Assembly (NCBI GenBank): GCA_946894095.1 | Contig: OX335656.1 | Location: forward strand, 4,665,001 to 4,729,000 | DNA from: Incurvaria masculella | Lineage: Eukaryota; Arthropoda; Insecta; Lepidoptera; Incurvariidae | Length of the DNA: 64,000 nucleotides | Direction of reading: 5' to 3' | Shown here: in pieces, positions 21,395-33,795 of the stretch | How positions within the stretch are numbered: position 1 is the stretch's first letter | How the letters are laid out: the number at the start of each line of letters is the position of its first letter | Made by a program: the position numbers and the translations under genes | Notes under the pieces: model-generated | What the model was told of the DNA's origin: nothing | What the model saw: only the letters and a program-made list of their open reading frames with translations | The model's database searches: none

Positions 21395-21400
21395 GTGAGT
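21391..21400 (+). promoter_or_regulatory. sbb: Splice donor of the sbb exon
   Basis: AAAG|GTGAGT, exon ending at 21394, matches the metazoan 5' splice-site consensus closely. The coding frame is phase 0 at the junction. It sits where Pro/Ala/Lys-rich coding sequence turns abruptly into AT-rich non-coding sequence. Confidence 0.85.
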
Positions 21401-22201
21401 TCACATTATGGTCTTGCCGAATAGCTAGTATGTCCACATGTATACATGTGTATTTACAAATTAATGCATACTAGTTTCGAGAAACTCTCATGAATGAAAA
21501 TCATTTGCATATGCGGACAGGTTTAATCGAGGCTCATATGAATATTATGTACGTGTAAATGTCACCTGTGTCGCCCAGCTTTATGAGTCGATTCGGCGAG
21601 TAAATTATCTATTGATCGAACTGGATTGCTATGATACAAAAGAAATAAATATGTGTTGGTGGCTCGGGTCGTCCATCAGTTTGGTAATGTTGTGGTCGCG
21701 TATCTCGACAACAATGGGGCCCCGTTTGAGTCAGCCCACTTATCGTGTTCTGCATCGCTATTGTGTCGTCTCTCCGCCGCCGCCGCCGCGCCGGTACAAG
21801 CATACTTGCCTTACCATTCATTTGATAATTCAAACAATGCATTTTCGAAATCGACCGTTTAGTTAAAAAAAATGGCAACCGTTTTAGAATTTTCTTTTCC
21901 TTAAGAATGGAAAATTAACTACAAATGAATGGTGGTAATGAAAATCGTCGTATATAAATCGGTATAGAAGTCGTATATATTGGTAAACCATCAGCGCACA
22001 CGCGAAAACTTTAAATAATATGTAACAAACCATATGGATCACATTCCTGGTGTTTAGATCGATTGAAGGCGTACAAAACATTTTTGAACCGTCTCTAACA
22101 CTGAGTTCATATTTTAAACCTAACTATAAAGTTGAGCCAAGCTTAGTTAGAAGATAGCCAGTGCGATTACGTTGCGCGAAATGAGATGTAGATGCTGCAC
22201 C
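21401..22201. other. Start of sbb first long intron, no gene
   Basis: AT-rich, with a short CCGCCGCCGCCG run near 21780. No acceptor-donor pair with coding content. Confidence 0.4.
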
Positions 22202-22202
22202 T

Positions 22203-22537
22203 TTTTATTAGGGTTCCGTACCCAAAGGGTGAAAACGGAACCCTATTACTAAGCCTCCGCTGTCCGTCCGTCCGTCCGTCCGTCCGTCCGTCCGTCCGTC
22301 CGTCCGTCTGTCCGTCTGTCACAGGGCTGTATCTCATGAACCGTAATAGGTAGGCAGCTGAAATTTTCACAGAGTGTGTATTATTTTTGCCGCTATAACA
22401 ACAAATAGGTAACATTTAAGAATAATAAGAATTAAAGGGGGTTCCCATACAAAAAACGTATTTGTTTTGTGTTAAATCTTGTTCGATGGTACGGAACCCT
22501 TCGTGTGCGAGCCCGACTCGTACTTGGCCGGTTTTTT
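22203..22537 (+). mobile_element. GTCY MITE, copy d (long microsatellite)
   Basis: Complete: AGGGTTCCGTACCC to CACTTGGCCGG-type right end (TACTTGGCCGG). About twelve GTCC units at 22261-22309 then GTCT variants. Central ATTTTTGCCGCTATAACAAC intact. Confidence 0.92.
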
Positions 22538-23386
22538 ATAGTATACCCAATCCAATTAGGACGCAGCCACCTCCACTGTTTCGGAATACATGCCGTATCA
22601 CATAGTGTGTGTGAACACCTGCATTATTCATGTCCGCGCAAATGACCACGCTGCTTAGCTCGCTGTTGGACGACATTCTTTAATAATTTCGCAATTCCGA
22701 TCAAACAAACATGCTGTTGCGTACATAATTGACATGGGTGGAAAATAGTGCATCTACTAACTTGCCGCAGCCTTTTGAAGTTACTTCTAATGTCGTAGCA
22801 TGCTAATGTAATAAGATGGATGTGTATTAAGCATATTTTAAATTCAGATTTGTAACATTTTGGTTTAGTTACTCTTTCCCAAACTAGTTCAGCCTATCTA
22901 CTCAGGAAATCGAAAACGAGTTAGTCACAGATGAAAGTGAGACGCTCTCGCCTGACGTCATCGAATATCAAATGGTTTGTTAGTGTCGTCGCACTCTATA
23001 TAGAATAAAAGAAAGGAACAACATTAGGGCTACTCGTGGTTGTCATTTCATGAGCACGAAAGCGTTGGTGCTCACCGGTGACACGCAGGTGAGAATCTCA
23101 TGAATAGACCCCCAGGTCTTTATCATGGCAAAGAGATTGCGCTGAACGAATATAGTATAATCGGTCCTACAAATTGATCTATTATTTATTCAGTAAAACT
23201 AATAAAAATGGGTGTCGGTGAGGGCGAGTGAGGTGTGTGTGTGTGTGTAAGCATGAGCAAAGTTGTCTTGGGGGGGGGGGTGTACGTAGCACGGGAAAGT
23301 ATAATTTTGCTATGACGTGAAGTAAGAGAAACGGGAAAATAAGAATGGTATATATATGTAGATACTCTTGTGCATTATACGTAACT
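22538..23386. other. Intron, no gene
   Basis: Contains a (GT)n run near 23236-23250 and a 10-nt G run at about 23271. No repeat family recognised. Confidence 0.4.
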
Positions 23387-23767
23387 CGGTCTTCCGATTT
23401 CTACGAAAACGCGGAGTCAGCGTAAACGGCAACGCCGACTCCGCGTTTTCATACAAAAGTTCGGAAGTCCGAGTTTGACTTGGGGCCGATTTTTCAATCC
23501 TCTGATAGTACTTGTCGGACTGATAGTACAAATTCACGTTTGTCAAAAGACAGATAGTCATTGCCGGAAAATTATATCTTCTATCACAATTATCTGACTA
23601 TAATTTTACTAATAAACAGGCTGTTTATCTGACTATTGAAAAAGTAAAGAAGAAGAAGTAAAACCACAGAATATCTAGTAAACACTTGTATGGAGTTTGA
23701 CGTTTTTACGGAACTTCGAAGTTCCGTAAACGCCAATTTAGGTGACAACTGAAACTAGCAGCTCAGA
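23387..23767. mobile_element. GTGACAACTGGGACT-end MITE, copy 4, with nested insert
   Basis: Arms: ACGCGGAGTCAGCGTAAAC and TTCCGTAAACGCCAATTTAG. Between 23480 and 23645 lies a separate palindrome-like insert (ATTTTTCAATCCTCTGATAG at the left, TATCTGACTATTGAAAAAGT at the right), absent from the other copies. Confidence 0.65.
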
Positions 23768-23921
23768 GCCAGAGACTAGAAACGTATAGCCGTGCTAAAG
23801 TATGTATATCTAATATATACATATGTATAGGAAATGCCATTAAATGCGCTCTATCGTCTCTGCCTACCCCTTTGGGGAGACGGCGCAAAGCTATGTACAT
23901 AATGACTTGTATACGAGTAAG

Positions 23922-23941
23922 TGTCGTGTGTGTGTGTGTGT
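23922..23941. repeat. (GT)n microsatellite
   Basis: About eight to nine GT units. Confidence 0.8.
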
Positions 23942-24767
23942 ACCTACCCACCAGCTCCTCCGTAGTTCAGTGACTACATTAGCTCGATTCGAGTCTCGAT
24001 GAGCAGTGTCAAGTTTATTTATCACGGCAGAATCATCTCCGGCCACTATAAAATGCTTAATGGTGATGAATGAATATTGTAAATTAAATGAATTTGAACG
24101 GAGCCATAATACATTTTGCCGGTCAGGGTCGCCGAACCGGTCTCGAGCTCTGGGATACGTTTTATGGTCAGTTTATTTTTGTTAAAAGCGCCTGAACGAT
24201 TATAATTGGTGCGAGAATTGCTCACAGTAATTAATTAACTTTTAACTTCCCATTCACTTAATTGAATTACATATTTAACTCAATTGAACGCTGCGAAAAT
24301 TTATTCTCACGTAATGTTTGGCCGCTAGCCGAACACAACGAAATGTCCAACGTTATTCGAACAATCAGTGCCAGCGGCAGTCCTCTAGTCGGACATCGAG
24401 TCGGCGGGGCTGTCGTCGCGTCCGGGACCGAGTCGTGGATCGAGTCGTGGACCGAGTCGAGTCGGCTGTCGCGGGACTGGTCGCAGCTGCCGCCGGCGAC
24501 TACCTGCGCCCCATCCCTCCCCCTTTGTTCGCTGTGGAAAATTTTTGGGGGACATAAAACGGAGCTTATCTAAATGGTTATAAATGAAAGAAAAAAACAC
24601 ACGCGCAGCATACATACAAATTCACTGTGGTAGAAATCATTGTACAGCTGCATAATACGTACTACGTACGGTATGTAAAGATCTTGAAGTAATATCAAAG
24701 ATAATACTAATAATTATTTTGCAAGATTTGCGAAACCACCGATCAGTTTTCCCGTTTTCAGTAATCC
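23942..24767. other. Intron, partly GC-rich, no gene
   Basis: 24390-24510 has GAGTCGTGGATCGAGTCGTGG-like short imperfect repeats and several overlapping ORFs without domains. AATTAATTAAC and TCAATTGAAC near 24230 and 24282 are homeodomain-like but unproven. Confidence 0.35.
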
Positions 24768-24892
24768 CTGTTTTCACCACCGCCAGTTACCTGAAATCCG
24801 ATAAGTAACTTTCGGTTACATGACATATTTGTATGGTTTAACCGAAAAGAAACTTTGGTATTTATGTAGCTGGAGGTGGTGGTAAAGGGCAT
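24768..24892. mobile_element. Small palindromic MITE, CGGTTA family, copy 2
   Basis: CCTGTTTTCACCACCGCCAG and AACTTTCGGTTACATG pair with GGTTTAACCGAAAAGAAACT and AGCTGGAGGTGGTGGTAAAG. About 125 bp, diverged copy at 3503-3620. Confidence 0.7.
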
Positions 24893-27403
24893 AAATAATT
24901 AATTTAACACGTCGATAGAACCTAATATGTCGGTTGTTTTAACATGTAAAGTTGTGGTAAGCTAATCGGTGTACGACTTACACAACTTACACAACTTTAC
25001 AGCTTTTATGGCGGGCATGCAGGTGTTGTTCTGACTATAACATGGTTCCTTTAGGACAAACAAATATTCTTGACAGCACAGCAACAGATTGTTTTGATAT
25101 CTTTGCAAAATTTACTATGGTATCTGTATTATCTATGGAATCGTCACCCACTGCGACAATATTATATCAACGACATATATCAACCCCGCCAAAGTCCTAA
25201 AAACATCGTCGGGACAATCAAAAGGATCATTTGCCGAGCATAAAAGATTATATTTACAAATTAAAAAGTCCTGTCGACGGGTCGCACAATAAATCCGAGA
25301 ATTCGTCGACATCTCGGAGGGGAGAGCGCGCTTCTTTTTATTATGAGGGACTCTTTTATTTCTTTTTTTCGAGCGCGTTGTTTACTAATGGTTTCTGTAC
25401 GGCTCGGCTTGAGATAATAATTTGGGGTTTACTTTTTTTGCGGCGCGCATGTGTTGATGTGTTTAACTTTTTGTCTCCGGATATGCTGGATTTTCGGGTG
25501 TTCTGGTCAATCTTTTAAAATGTTGTATTTACGAATAATGTGTGTCTTTGTTTTGAATATGACTTGTAAACTGTGAGATGCTCTTACTGCTGAGATATTT
25601 CCCCGAATTAATGTACATTCTGGGGTCTTTCAAACAGGATGTTTGCTGGCATGGTTTTCGCAGCCCCCGTGAAAGTTCTTAAGCTCATGGGCGTGGCTGC
25701 GTCGTCGGGCACATCTTAGTTGAGTTGAGTGCCTGCCGCACGCCACATGCTGCGCTTTATGTATATATCGACCGATATCGAGTACGCCTTTTTTTATTGT
25801 AAGATAATGCCATGCCAGTGCAGTTAAATTATTTTGCTGCATGTAGGAAGGTATTGAATGCTAGAAAATTACAAATCCAATCTCTTGGCTTTTATGCTAA
25901 CATTTGTTAATTTGAATAATTTATACCGACTGTCCAATATACTGATCAATCCTGACGATCACAAATCACTTGGTATCAAATGTCGCACAGCGTCAATAAT
26001 GCCTCTGCTGCCGCAACGCAGCCGCCCAAATCCCTTCGAAGCACCCTCGTAACAATCACATAAATAGTCACTCCGACCGGAACCCTTGGCCCCGCCATCG
26101 TGGCGGCCATTTCCGGTACACCCTGCCTGCCCGTCCGCAGCCCGCTTACCGGGAGAACAGGAGTTTGACGTGGCGACGGAATCGGCCATCTAATGCTGTC
26201 GCCAGGCCTGAGAAGTGATACGGAATCTATTTTGATCCTTGTAGAGTTCATTTCTCCTTGAAAAAATACAGTTTTTTATTTATAAAATATTCAAATCGTT
26301 CCAGCTTTCTTTCCGCTTGTTCTCATATCAGTGAAGCCCGTTTCTATGTAGAATCTGTTTCCTACTTACCCAAGAGTATTGTGAATGGCGTAGAATGCTA
26401 TTGAATGCACGCTGGAATACGTTTGTGATCGTAATAAAGATGCCGTTTAATTACCCATAGCAAGGACTAAGGACTACATGACTTTTTAGTTTTACACCGT
26501 TGCTGTGCACATATTATTTTTTTAAACTTACTCTTTCGCTCTGAGCCGGGCGTGTTTCAGTGATGACGCCTCCGTCGATGGAAACATGTCGGCCCATAGC
26601 GACATCGCGAAAAGGCAAACATTAACTTAATTAGATCCCGTATTTAAAGTTATTTTACGTGGTTTTTTTTCACAACACGTTTTATGAAGCAGAACATTTA
26701 TTTCTACCTGGATATGTAATTAGAATAACGTAACCGCGACCAGGCACACATACTCCGCATACACGTATCAACATGCATACCTAATTTGTTTACTGAAGAT
26801 GGCACACAGTAATTTAAATTCATTCCCGTGTCACAAGGGTTTAGGGTGAGGGATTTAGCGCCGGCGAAGGGGCGAGAGACGGTCGTGAGGGGGGAACTTG
26901 GGGAGGCCACCCCGTATCGATTTCACTGGGGTTTCTGGGTTGGGGTGCGTCACTGTACCGGGTGGCCCCCTTATTTGGTGAGTTTGGGCTTTGGTGCTCG
27001 TTATTTTAAGCACGCATTTCGCTTGGCTTCTGTCTCCCTGGTAGTGGTGAGCAGGCATCGCTATAGGCTTAAGCAAATGTGAGGAGATTCTCGCCTCGTT
27101 TCGCCGGCGCGCCGCAAAGCTTCCGAGATCAACTCCACACGCTGGCGAATAAATAACTATACCTACCTATAGTGTGGGTAGTGGGGTAGGTAGTCCAGGC
27201 TTGTGTGGCAGGCTAAGCTGCTTATCAAAACCCTTTTTACCCGTTTACAAATGAGGGTAATGTTTTGTTTCGTCTATTGTTGCCATTTGGAGATTGTGCT
27301 GGATGTTGCCTGAATCATCCTTGCAGTACGTGTAGTTACTATGTGAACCGAACTGAAAAATATTTTCTCATTGTTTGAATATTGTCGGTTCTGCAAGTAT
27401 ATT
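24893..27403. other. Intron, no recognised gene
   Basis: 26826-27080 has open frames on both strands (84 and 73 codons) with balanced composition, but I do not recognise a domain. 25620-25840 likewise. No TIRs or SINE motifs found. Confidence 0.35.
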
Positions 27404-27504
27404 AAAGTTATTCAAGTTTAGTCATGTTTCTGCTTTCATATTAAATCGGTTACTTAATCATAAAATCATAATAGATTTTATTATAAAATAATAGTCTTTT
27501 GTGT
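27404..27504. repeat. Direct repeat unit 1 (about 100 bp)
   Basis: From AAAGTTATTCAAGTTTAGTC to ATAATAGTCTTTTGTGT. Near-identical to 27734-27858. Confidence 0.85.
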
Positions 27505-27733
27505 ATGTAAATGTGTATAGCTGATCGCTGCGACAGTTGTGCAGCCGCGATGCATAATTAGCAACAAAAGCAAATCATGCAATATTAAAGCCTGTCAACC
27601 AATCATAATGATTTTAAAAAATCTGCTAAAATCGAAACGAATGTGACAAAGACAATAACATGCTTCGGATACAATATATGCAGCTATTCACACATGCGGT
27701 TGTCCGGGAACTTGGATCCACTAAAACTACTTA

Positions 27734-27858
27734 AAAGTTATTCAAGTTTAGTCATGTTTCTGCTTTCATATTAAATCGGTTACTTAATCATAAAATTATA
27801 ATAGATTTTATTATAAAATAATAATAGATTTTATTATAAAATAATAGTATTTTGTGTT
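27734..27858. repeat. Direct repeat unit 2 with internal expansion
   Basis: Same sequence as 27404-27504, with one internal copy of ATAATAGATTTTATTATAAA duplicated. The high identity in AT-rich intron implies a recent event. The 230 bp in between is unique. Confidence 0.85.
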
Positions 27859-28079
27859 TTTTTTAATAAACTATGTTTGTTATGCTTATTTTGTTAATCT
27901 TACGAGTTTTTATGAAAACCAGGCTAGGTGGTAGTGCATTACTTACCAAATTAACGTTCATACATAACTTATATTGACTTATACAGTCCACAAAAGAACA
28001 GAAAAAAAGTGTTCAATCAGATCAGTCCATCCATAAACAAACTTTATCCATAATATGAGCTCTATTTCATAGACTAACA

Positions 28080-28682
28080 TTAAGGTGGGCCTTCCCGCTC
28101 AACTCCCCATTATTATTATTATTTGAAACCGGGTGTCGTGCCCTACAGCCCCTAATCAGTGTCCGTAGCCCGACGTCACTGCGACCTGAGAAGATCTATT
28201 GTGACTTTACCCCTCCCCATTCAACTTCCCATACAAACGGGGAAAGAAGATCACGCCCATATTTCTTGTCAAAGATCCAAAAATTTTGCTCAAAATAGCT
28301 TTATTTGATTGAACTAGATGTCTGATGACCGTTGGCATCGTACAATTGTGTTTGGTTTCTAAGTTATTAGGTCCGAAAGTTCGAATTTTTCGCTCGTTTT
28401 ATGCAATGACTTTAGAGGTGGGATTACTCATCGATAACATTTATACATCTTAAAAAGATTAGTCATCAGAAGCTTGTTTCATGAAAAAATATAATGAATT
28501 TAGTATTTGTTAGATTATTTACTACTGCGGTCGTGGTTTACTTTGCATCGGTCGCATTGTCGGCTTTGTGGACATGTTGCATCATTCTCATCACGGAGCC
28601 TGTCTTTTTCTTTGAAACAGAGAAGGTCCCAGAGCGCAACAGCACGGTTTTGTACCGTGCCCGCGAATAAGTTAGTTCCGCG
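28080..28682 (-). mobile_element. TTAA MITE, GGTGGCCC family, copy 5 with insert
   Basis: TTAAGGTGGGCC at the left. About 120 bp of foreign sequence (roughly 28111-28230, TATTATTATTATTTGAAACC onward) interrupts the CTCCCCATACAAACGG segment. The body then continues to GCCCGCGAATAAGTTAG; the right tip is lost. Confidence 0.75.
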
Positions 28683-29577
28683 CAAGCGCGCACGTTGTTC
28701 GGAGCGCATCTACGTAAACGCTCTCAGCATGGACAAGTTAGGCTCAGTAAGGAAATAGTATGTGGCTCGAAGTCCAATGTGTGGCGGTAATCGTGAAGCC
28801 TTGTGTATTCACACGGTCAGCGCGTCTAGGTTATGTATTACGAGTTACAAATCACTCATCGAAAAATCGCTAGGATCATCGATTCCGCAGGCTTACACCA
28901 TTGAACAGAGCTGGCATTTGAGGGATACGCTAAATCGCCCGATCATGGATTTTTATATTTGTGTAGAAATGTGATAGGTAACTTGTCATTGAACCATTTT
29001 GTAATGTAGACTAGCAATAATTGGGCCTCGCCGTTAAAATTCAAGGCTTAAATTGATTTGAAAACATTTAAAGCGCGTGATGTTATGTTTGTATGTAAAT
29101 AGTATGTAGGTTATATATACTATGCCATACCTAGTGGGTGCTTCTGCAAACGATTCCGTTAATGAGGGTAGATTTTGGAGTCTAGCTAGGAGTAAGCTCT
29201 CCATATAGGATTTAAAATTCCTATCGTCAAAATATCTGTGAAGTTATTATTTTTCGAGTTTGAGCAAGTGTCCCCGAACATAGCATAGTTTTAAGATGTA
29301 ATGTATTTGTGCTGTAATTTACTGTACTTAATGTTTATGTTTATGTGAGAATTGTTTTTGGAAATAGTCTTACCTCTTTTTCCGTATAATTTTACTCTTC
29401 TGTGTTAAATTGTCTATTTCTGTTTATTCTCCTAAAAAATAAATAAAAAAAAACATAAGTTTATTAATTATGATGTCAAGAATGACTCCCAAAAGTTACA
29501 GCATCCTTTGCAAAATGAACCTGTAGATTTGAGGATATACAACGACTTTTTTATATTTGAAATTGAAATATATTTAT
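28683..29577. other. Intron, no gene
   Basis: AT-rich with no recognised repeat. Confidence 0.35.
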
Positions 29578-29580
29578 TTA

Positions 29581-30056
29581 TACACGGTGTTAACCAATGT
29601 AGGCGACATTCCTGAAAGGGGGTTATTTTGGGTCACATACTGATGCCGAAAAAGTATGTTTTCTTTTGTTTTAACATTTTCGATTTCTAATACTAGTATG
29701 AAAACATAGTATTTCGTAATATGAATCGAACTGCATTAACAAAAAGATCTAAAGTAGAACATTTTTTGGAATAAATTTGAAAAATTACATTAGAATCGAC
29801 GCAATAAAATTGGCGGCGGCGCGCGCAGTCAGCTGCGAGACAGCAAACGCGTGACCTTGGCAGTGGCGCGAACACATGGCGTGCTTACACCATTCCAAAG
29901 GGAAATTGGCGCTGAGGTAAAAGTTTGGATGAAATCTGCAATTTGTTTTTACTATTTCAGATTTAATTTTTAAATACCACAAAATGATCAGCATACGAAA
30001 TAGTTAAATAATCTGTATTAAAATAGAAATTTCGCAAAAAAAATTAACACCGTGTG
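29581..30056. mobile_element. Candidate MITE with ACACGGTGTTAA ends
   Basis: Starts ACACGGTGTTAACC and ends TTAACACCGTGT, a 12-bp inverted pair. The interior has a short GC-rich part near 29810-29880. The left block (ATGTAGGCGACATTCC, GGGGGTTATTTTGGGTCAC) has the look of a dispersed lepidopteran repeat, but no second copy is in the window. Confidence 0.55.
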
Positions 30057-30528
30057 TAACAATTTGAGTGCTATAACAGTATAGGTACTCAAAACCAAAA
30101 AATATTTACTTTTAATTAAAACTTAAAAGTATCAAAAACCATTATTGCCGTGTCAGACCTTGCCCCTTAAACTAGCCTTACGTGCTGTATCATAAGGGGC
30201 AGTACTTATATAAAAGTGTGTAATGGCATTTGTGATAAGCTAAAAATCTTACAGAATATTTAAAGTTAGTCAACAAAATAAGCTAAAGACACAATCAACA
30301 AAGAAACAAAGAGAAAAACTTAAAAAGAAAGAGAAGAATACAAAATATAGTTAGTATGCGTACAACAAGTTCACGAGCCATTTATAATTATAATTAACTA
30401 AGAATATCAATATTTTTTTCTGTGTTAGAAGTGTTTAAACTTAACAACCATGCTTTGATTTTAATTTTTTTAGCATGATTATTCATGGTGGCGCTCACAT
30501 CAATAATTCTGTTAACTTTGTTATACAC

Positions 30529-30880
30529 TTATGGTCCTAGGAATGGATGGAACTTTTGGGCAAATGCTGTACGCGTTTTAGGAACTGGTACGGTGCCTTT
30601 CCCTCGCGTGCGTTTGTCTCTAATTCCAGGGTCCATACTTGTTTTGTTTGACAGAAGGGAGGCTACAAATAGTTGTCGAACCCTCAAAACTTGCACCTCT
30701 GCATGTAAATAATGTGTGGGATACATATGTGGCTTTTTATACAGGACCCTGAGTAATGTACGTTGTGCCCTTTCTAAGTGAATTGGATGAGATTTAGCTG
30801 CACCTCCCCATGATCGGATACAGTAGGTTATTATGGATGATATTATATTATAAGTTTGTGGTCGTGATTCTGTATCCAAC
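30529..30880 (-). pseudogene. Non-LTR reverse transcriptase C-terminal fragment
   Basis: The minus-strand frame of about 116 codons contains IISSIITYCIRSWGGAAKSH then LERAQRTLLRVLYKKP and YPTHYLHAEVQVLRVRQLFV. This is the post-palm region of a non-LTR RT (Y-C-x-x-x-W-G-x-A, E-R-A-Q-R). The active-site YADD region is absent. A truncated relic within the sbb intron, on the opposite strand. Confidence 0.8.
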
Positions 30881-31404
30881 GAATATCACAACCAAAAACT
30901 TTTTATGATTGAAGATTTTGAAATGTTCTTATTACAATACTTGAATGTAGATGTCGTTGGATAAACTTAACTCTATGCTATAACGGTAATATCGTATCCA
31001 TTAAATACATGCAATTATCAATATACATGTAGATTACGAAAATAACGATTATAAAGTACCGAAAACTTAAAAAAGCAAGAGCAAAGTTATGGGTGAAAAA
31101 AAACCGATCAAAGGGCATCTGTCGTCAGTGGCGGTTGCCAGCAGCGGGCCGACATTTTATTTATACGCGTTGACAGATGCGGAGCGTAGTGATGACCCCA
31201 CCCACCGCCGCCGTCTCCCACGCGAGCGCACTTCGAGGGCCAACTCGAGCGTTTGACAATACTTTTACTTCTCGAGGAAGTTGCCCAGATTGCCTCGCAA
31301 GCACTGCTATAACCCGGTTTAAATTTGTATGTACGAGTCGAGCTTAAATAGTTGGATGTAGAAACAGCAGTGGAGGACTAATCGAATCAATATAGCTAGC
31401 TATT

Positions 31405-31455
31405 ATGAAAGGAGTTATCCAAGGCTCCATATTAAGTCCGACTCTACTCGGTATA
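31405..31455 (+). pseudogene. Tiny reverse transcriptase motif fragment
   Basis: The plus frame reads KGVIQGSILSPTLLG, matching the G-V-P-Q-G-S-x-L-S-P-x-L-F motif of non-LTR RTs. Frames on either side are broken. Weak but specific. Confidence 0.5.
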
Positions 31456-32156
31456 CACACTCAATGCGTGCTTGCCAACCCTGGATGGGTCTATCTCAAG
31501 TCGTGTCGTCCGATCAGTGAATAAGCCGGAGCTGTCGTAGAACCTAGAACTACGCAGGCCAGCGTTCCCTGAGTGATTTCTTCAAATGCTCCGAGGAGTA
31601 AGTTCGCCTTGCGCACTAAATTAATAATTCAAGCTTTATTGTGGAATTATACAATTTATACTTATTTGTTGAAACAAATTGCTTACAGTTAAATCTTAAG
31701 CTTAAACTTAAATGTGCCTCTAAAGCTCGCGCGTGTACCCTATGTCCTTTGTCACAAGAGCGTTTCTTGTATGCGCGAGGAGCATATAGCTTGCCGCGTA
31801 CTGTACATATTTTTTTAATGAAGAGTACACACATTTCGGAAATAATGCGTTCTGGCGGCATTATCCGTAGCACTTTGGGTTCCTGAATACCATTGAAATC
31901 TTATCCTAACATAAAGTGTTAGGTATTTTTCATATTATAGGGACAAAGACGCCTCTTTGCCGAAGCGCCCTCGTAGCGCTGATAAAATATTGCTATCAAT
32001 CTTTCAAAAAATATCACAGATAAAATTGTTCAATGTTGCGAAAAAACTTGTATATGCCTGAGAAAACTTGTGAAGTCCGTTGTATTGTAAAGTATTGTGT
32101 TTGTTACTCTTTGGCACCATAACAGTGCACTTGAATACGTCAGTAATATAACTTTG
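31456..32156. other. Intron, no gene
   Basis: An 85-codon minus frame (31616-31873) and its plus-strand shadow show no recognised domain. Confidence 0.3.
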
Positions 32157-32487
32157 TCAGCCTCGGTAGCTCAGAGTGCGACGCCTTGCGATTCGATAAG
32201 CTGGGTGAAGCACCTCTGAGCGCGGTTATGTTCTGAATGGGTGACCATTTTCAACCTTTGAGGCTGGCCGTGGTTCGGATTCTACGTAAAACTGTAGGTC
32301 CCATTTCTTTACTTACTAGGTGGTAGGGTTAATCCCGCCCGAGTTGTTACCATCGCCTTGAATGAACAATGGTCGAAGCGGCAATGAAAATTGTCCTAGT
32401 TTTCCACCCAGTTCAATGTAGCGGAGCAATGTAAGGAAGGTCAGTCCGGTATTAGCCATCCATGTCCAGTTACATGAAAAAAAAACT
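32157..32487 (+). mobile_element. tRNA-derived SINE, copy 3 (complete)
   Basis: Head with A-box-like CTCGGTAGCTCAGAGTGCGA and TGGTTCGGATTCTACG (B-box-like). A TGAATGGGTGACCATTTTC segment resembles the 5S rRNA 3' part. The body has GGTAGGGTTAATCCCGCCC, GTCGAAGCGGCAATGAAAA and TTAGCCATCCATGTCC, ending in poly(A). The two heads in the window (this and 55664) share the same body. Confidence 0.8.
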
Positions 32488-33065
32488 TCTGCTTATAATT
32501 AAGGATTATGGTGGATAACTTACAAGTTTCCTAGGAAGCCTGTAATTTACATCTTTCCTAATCGATTTTAGAAAATTTAAAAAATGTGATATGTTTTACA
32601 TCTTTACGAGTTTATGGAGCTTTAGAGTTTATAGTAAGATTAATTATGTATATATCATGTTGAATGATGGAATCCCGGCTTTAGCAACCGCCGTTATCTG
32701 TAAAAAAAATAAACGGTCTACATTTATAAAGATCAGATCGATGTTTTCATTTGACGTCGTATGTCGTTGCAAATGCACCATTTAAGTTGTCTGCAGTGTT
32801 GCCAGTAACGTCATTCGCCAACAAACAACGTACTTTACAAGCACCAGCCCACACACAGAAGCGGGCAGCTGTCGCGCGGCGGACGGGCCGGGGGGTGGCG
32901 GTGCGGCGGCTTCGCTCGCCGAGCCGGAAACCAATTTCAATTCGGGGGGAAATGAGCAGATTCAAAGGAATGTTGCAATAACTGGATGACGCTTTCATCG
33001 CCTTTGCGATCGGTTCACCGCACGGAGGCGTTCAGACTTGAGGCAAATCTTGTGGCCTTCATGGT
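32488..33065. other. Intron with short GC-rich stretch
   Basis: 32860-32920 is CpG-rich (GCGGACGGGCCGGGGGGTGG). No gene recognised. Confidence 0.35.
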
Positions 33066-33432
33066 GGGCCCGTAAGCATCCGAAAATTACGCTCCCCATA
33101 CAAACGTAGTTTACTAATCATTTGAAAACCACTGTTCCAATTTGTTTGATATTTGGCACTTAATATCAGGCAACAAATATCTATGTCTGCAAGTGTTGGT
33201 TTTTTCGAAAAATGTATCCTGTGTCACATCACAGAGAAAAGAAAATTCGTATGAAGATTTTCTTTTCCCTGTTATTTGACTTGCTTTAGATTTGTCAGGA
33301 AAACAAAAACGTGCAGACCAGACACAGATATTTATTGTAGAATATTAGATACCAAATATCAAGCAAATCGGAACAGAGTTTTTCAAATGATTAGTAAACT
33401 ACGTTTGTATGGGGAACATAGCTTACGGGCCG
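33066..33432. mobile_element. Palindromic MITE, GGCCCGTAAGC family, copy 2 (complete)
   Basis: GGCCCGTAAGC at the left and GCTTACGGGCC at the right. Second-tier arms are CATACAAACGTAGTTTACTA and TAGTAAACTACGTTTGTATG, with paired GAAAATC/GATTTTC near the centre. Nearly self-complementary over 367 bp. Confidence 0.85.
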
Positions 33433-33697
33433 TTCTTATCGCGTTGCGCTCACGCTGAGCTCCTTCAAATATTGTCTGATTGTTATATAAGTCATTTTAA
33501 CGAACGTTCTGTCTAATTTGGCATCTTCATTCGTCGTTACTCGCAATCTTATTGCAGAAATGCCAATAGAACCACAGAATAACTAAGTCTAGAACCAGGC
33601 ACGGCTCCAGGCTGTTTCGCTGAGGGAAGGACAAAGCAAAGGTCATGCAAGGGGCTCCCAAATCGTTGATTTCCGGTAAACAACCTCCAGTCGTATT

Positions 33698-33795
33698 CAG
33701 AGTGAACTGTCAAAATTCAGTAGCACCTGACTAACCATACAAAATGCAATTTAATCCGGCGATAACCCCCGTATTAAAGTTAGTCCGCCAACACC
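33698..33795. mobile_element. ACCGG/AGTCCG repeat, copy 3
   Basis: TCAGAGTGAACTGTCAAAAT, ACTAACCATACAAAATGC and AAGTTAGTCCGCC in the family order. Diverged. Confidence 0.5.

Noticed and set aside
26826..27082. Retroelement ORF1-like frame on the minus strand
   Set aside because: Composition looks protein-like (PPGTVTHPNPETPVKSIRGG), but I cannot match it to a zinc-knuckle or other domain; left unassigned.
29581..30056. Solo LTR or retroviral-type element
   Set aside because: Ends are inverted (ACACGGTGTTAA / TTAACACCGTGT), not direct, and there is no primer-binding or polypurine feature.
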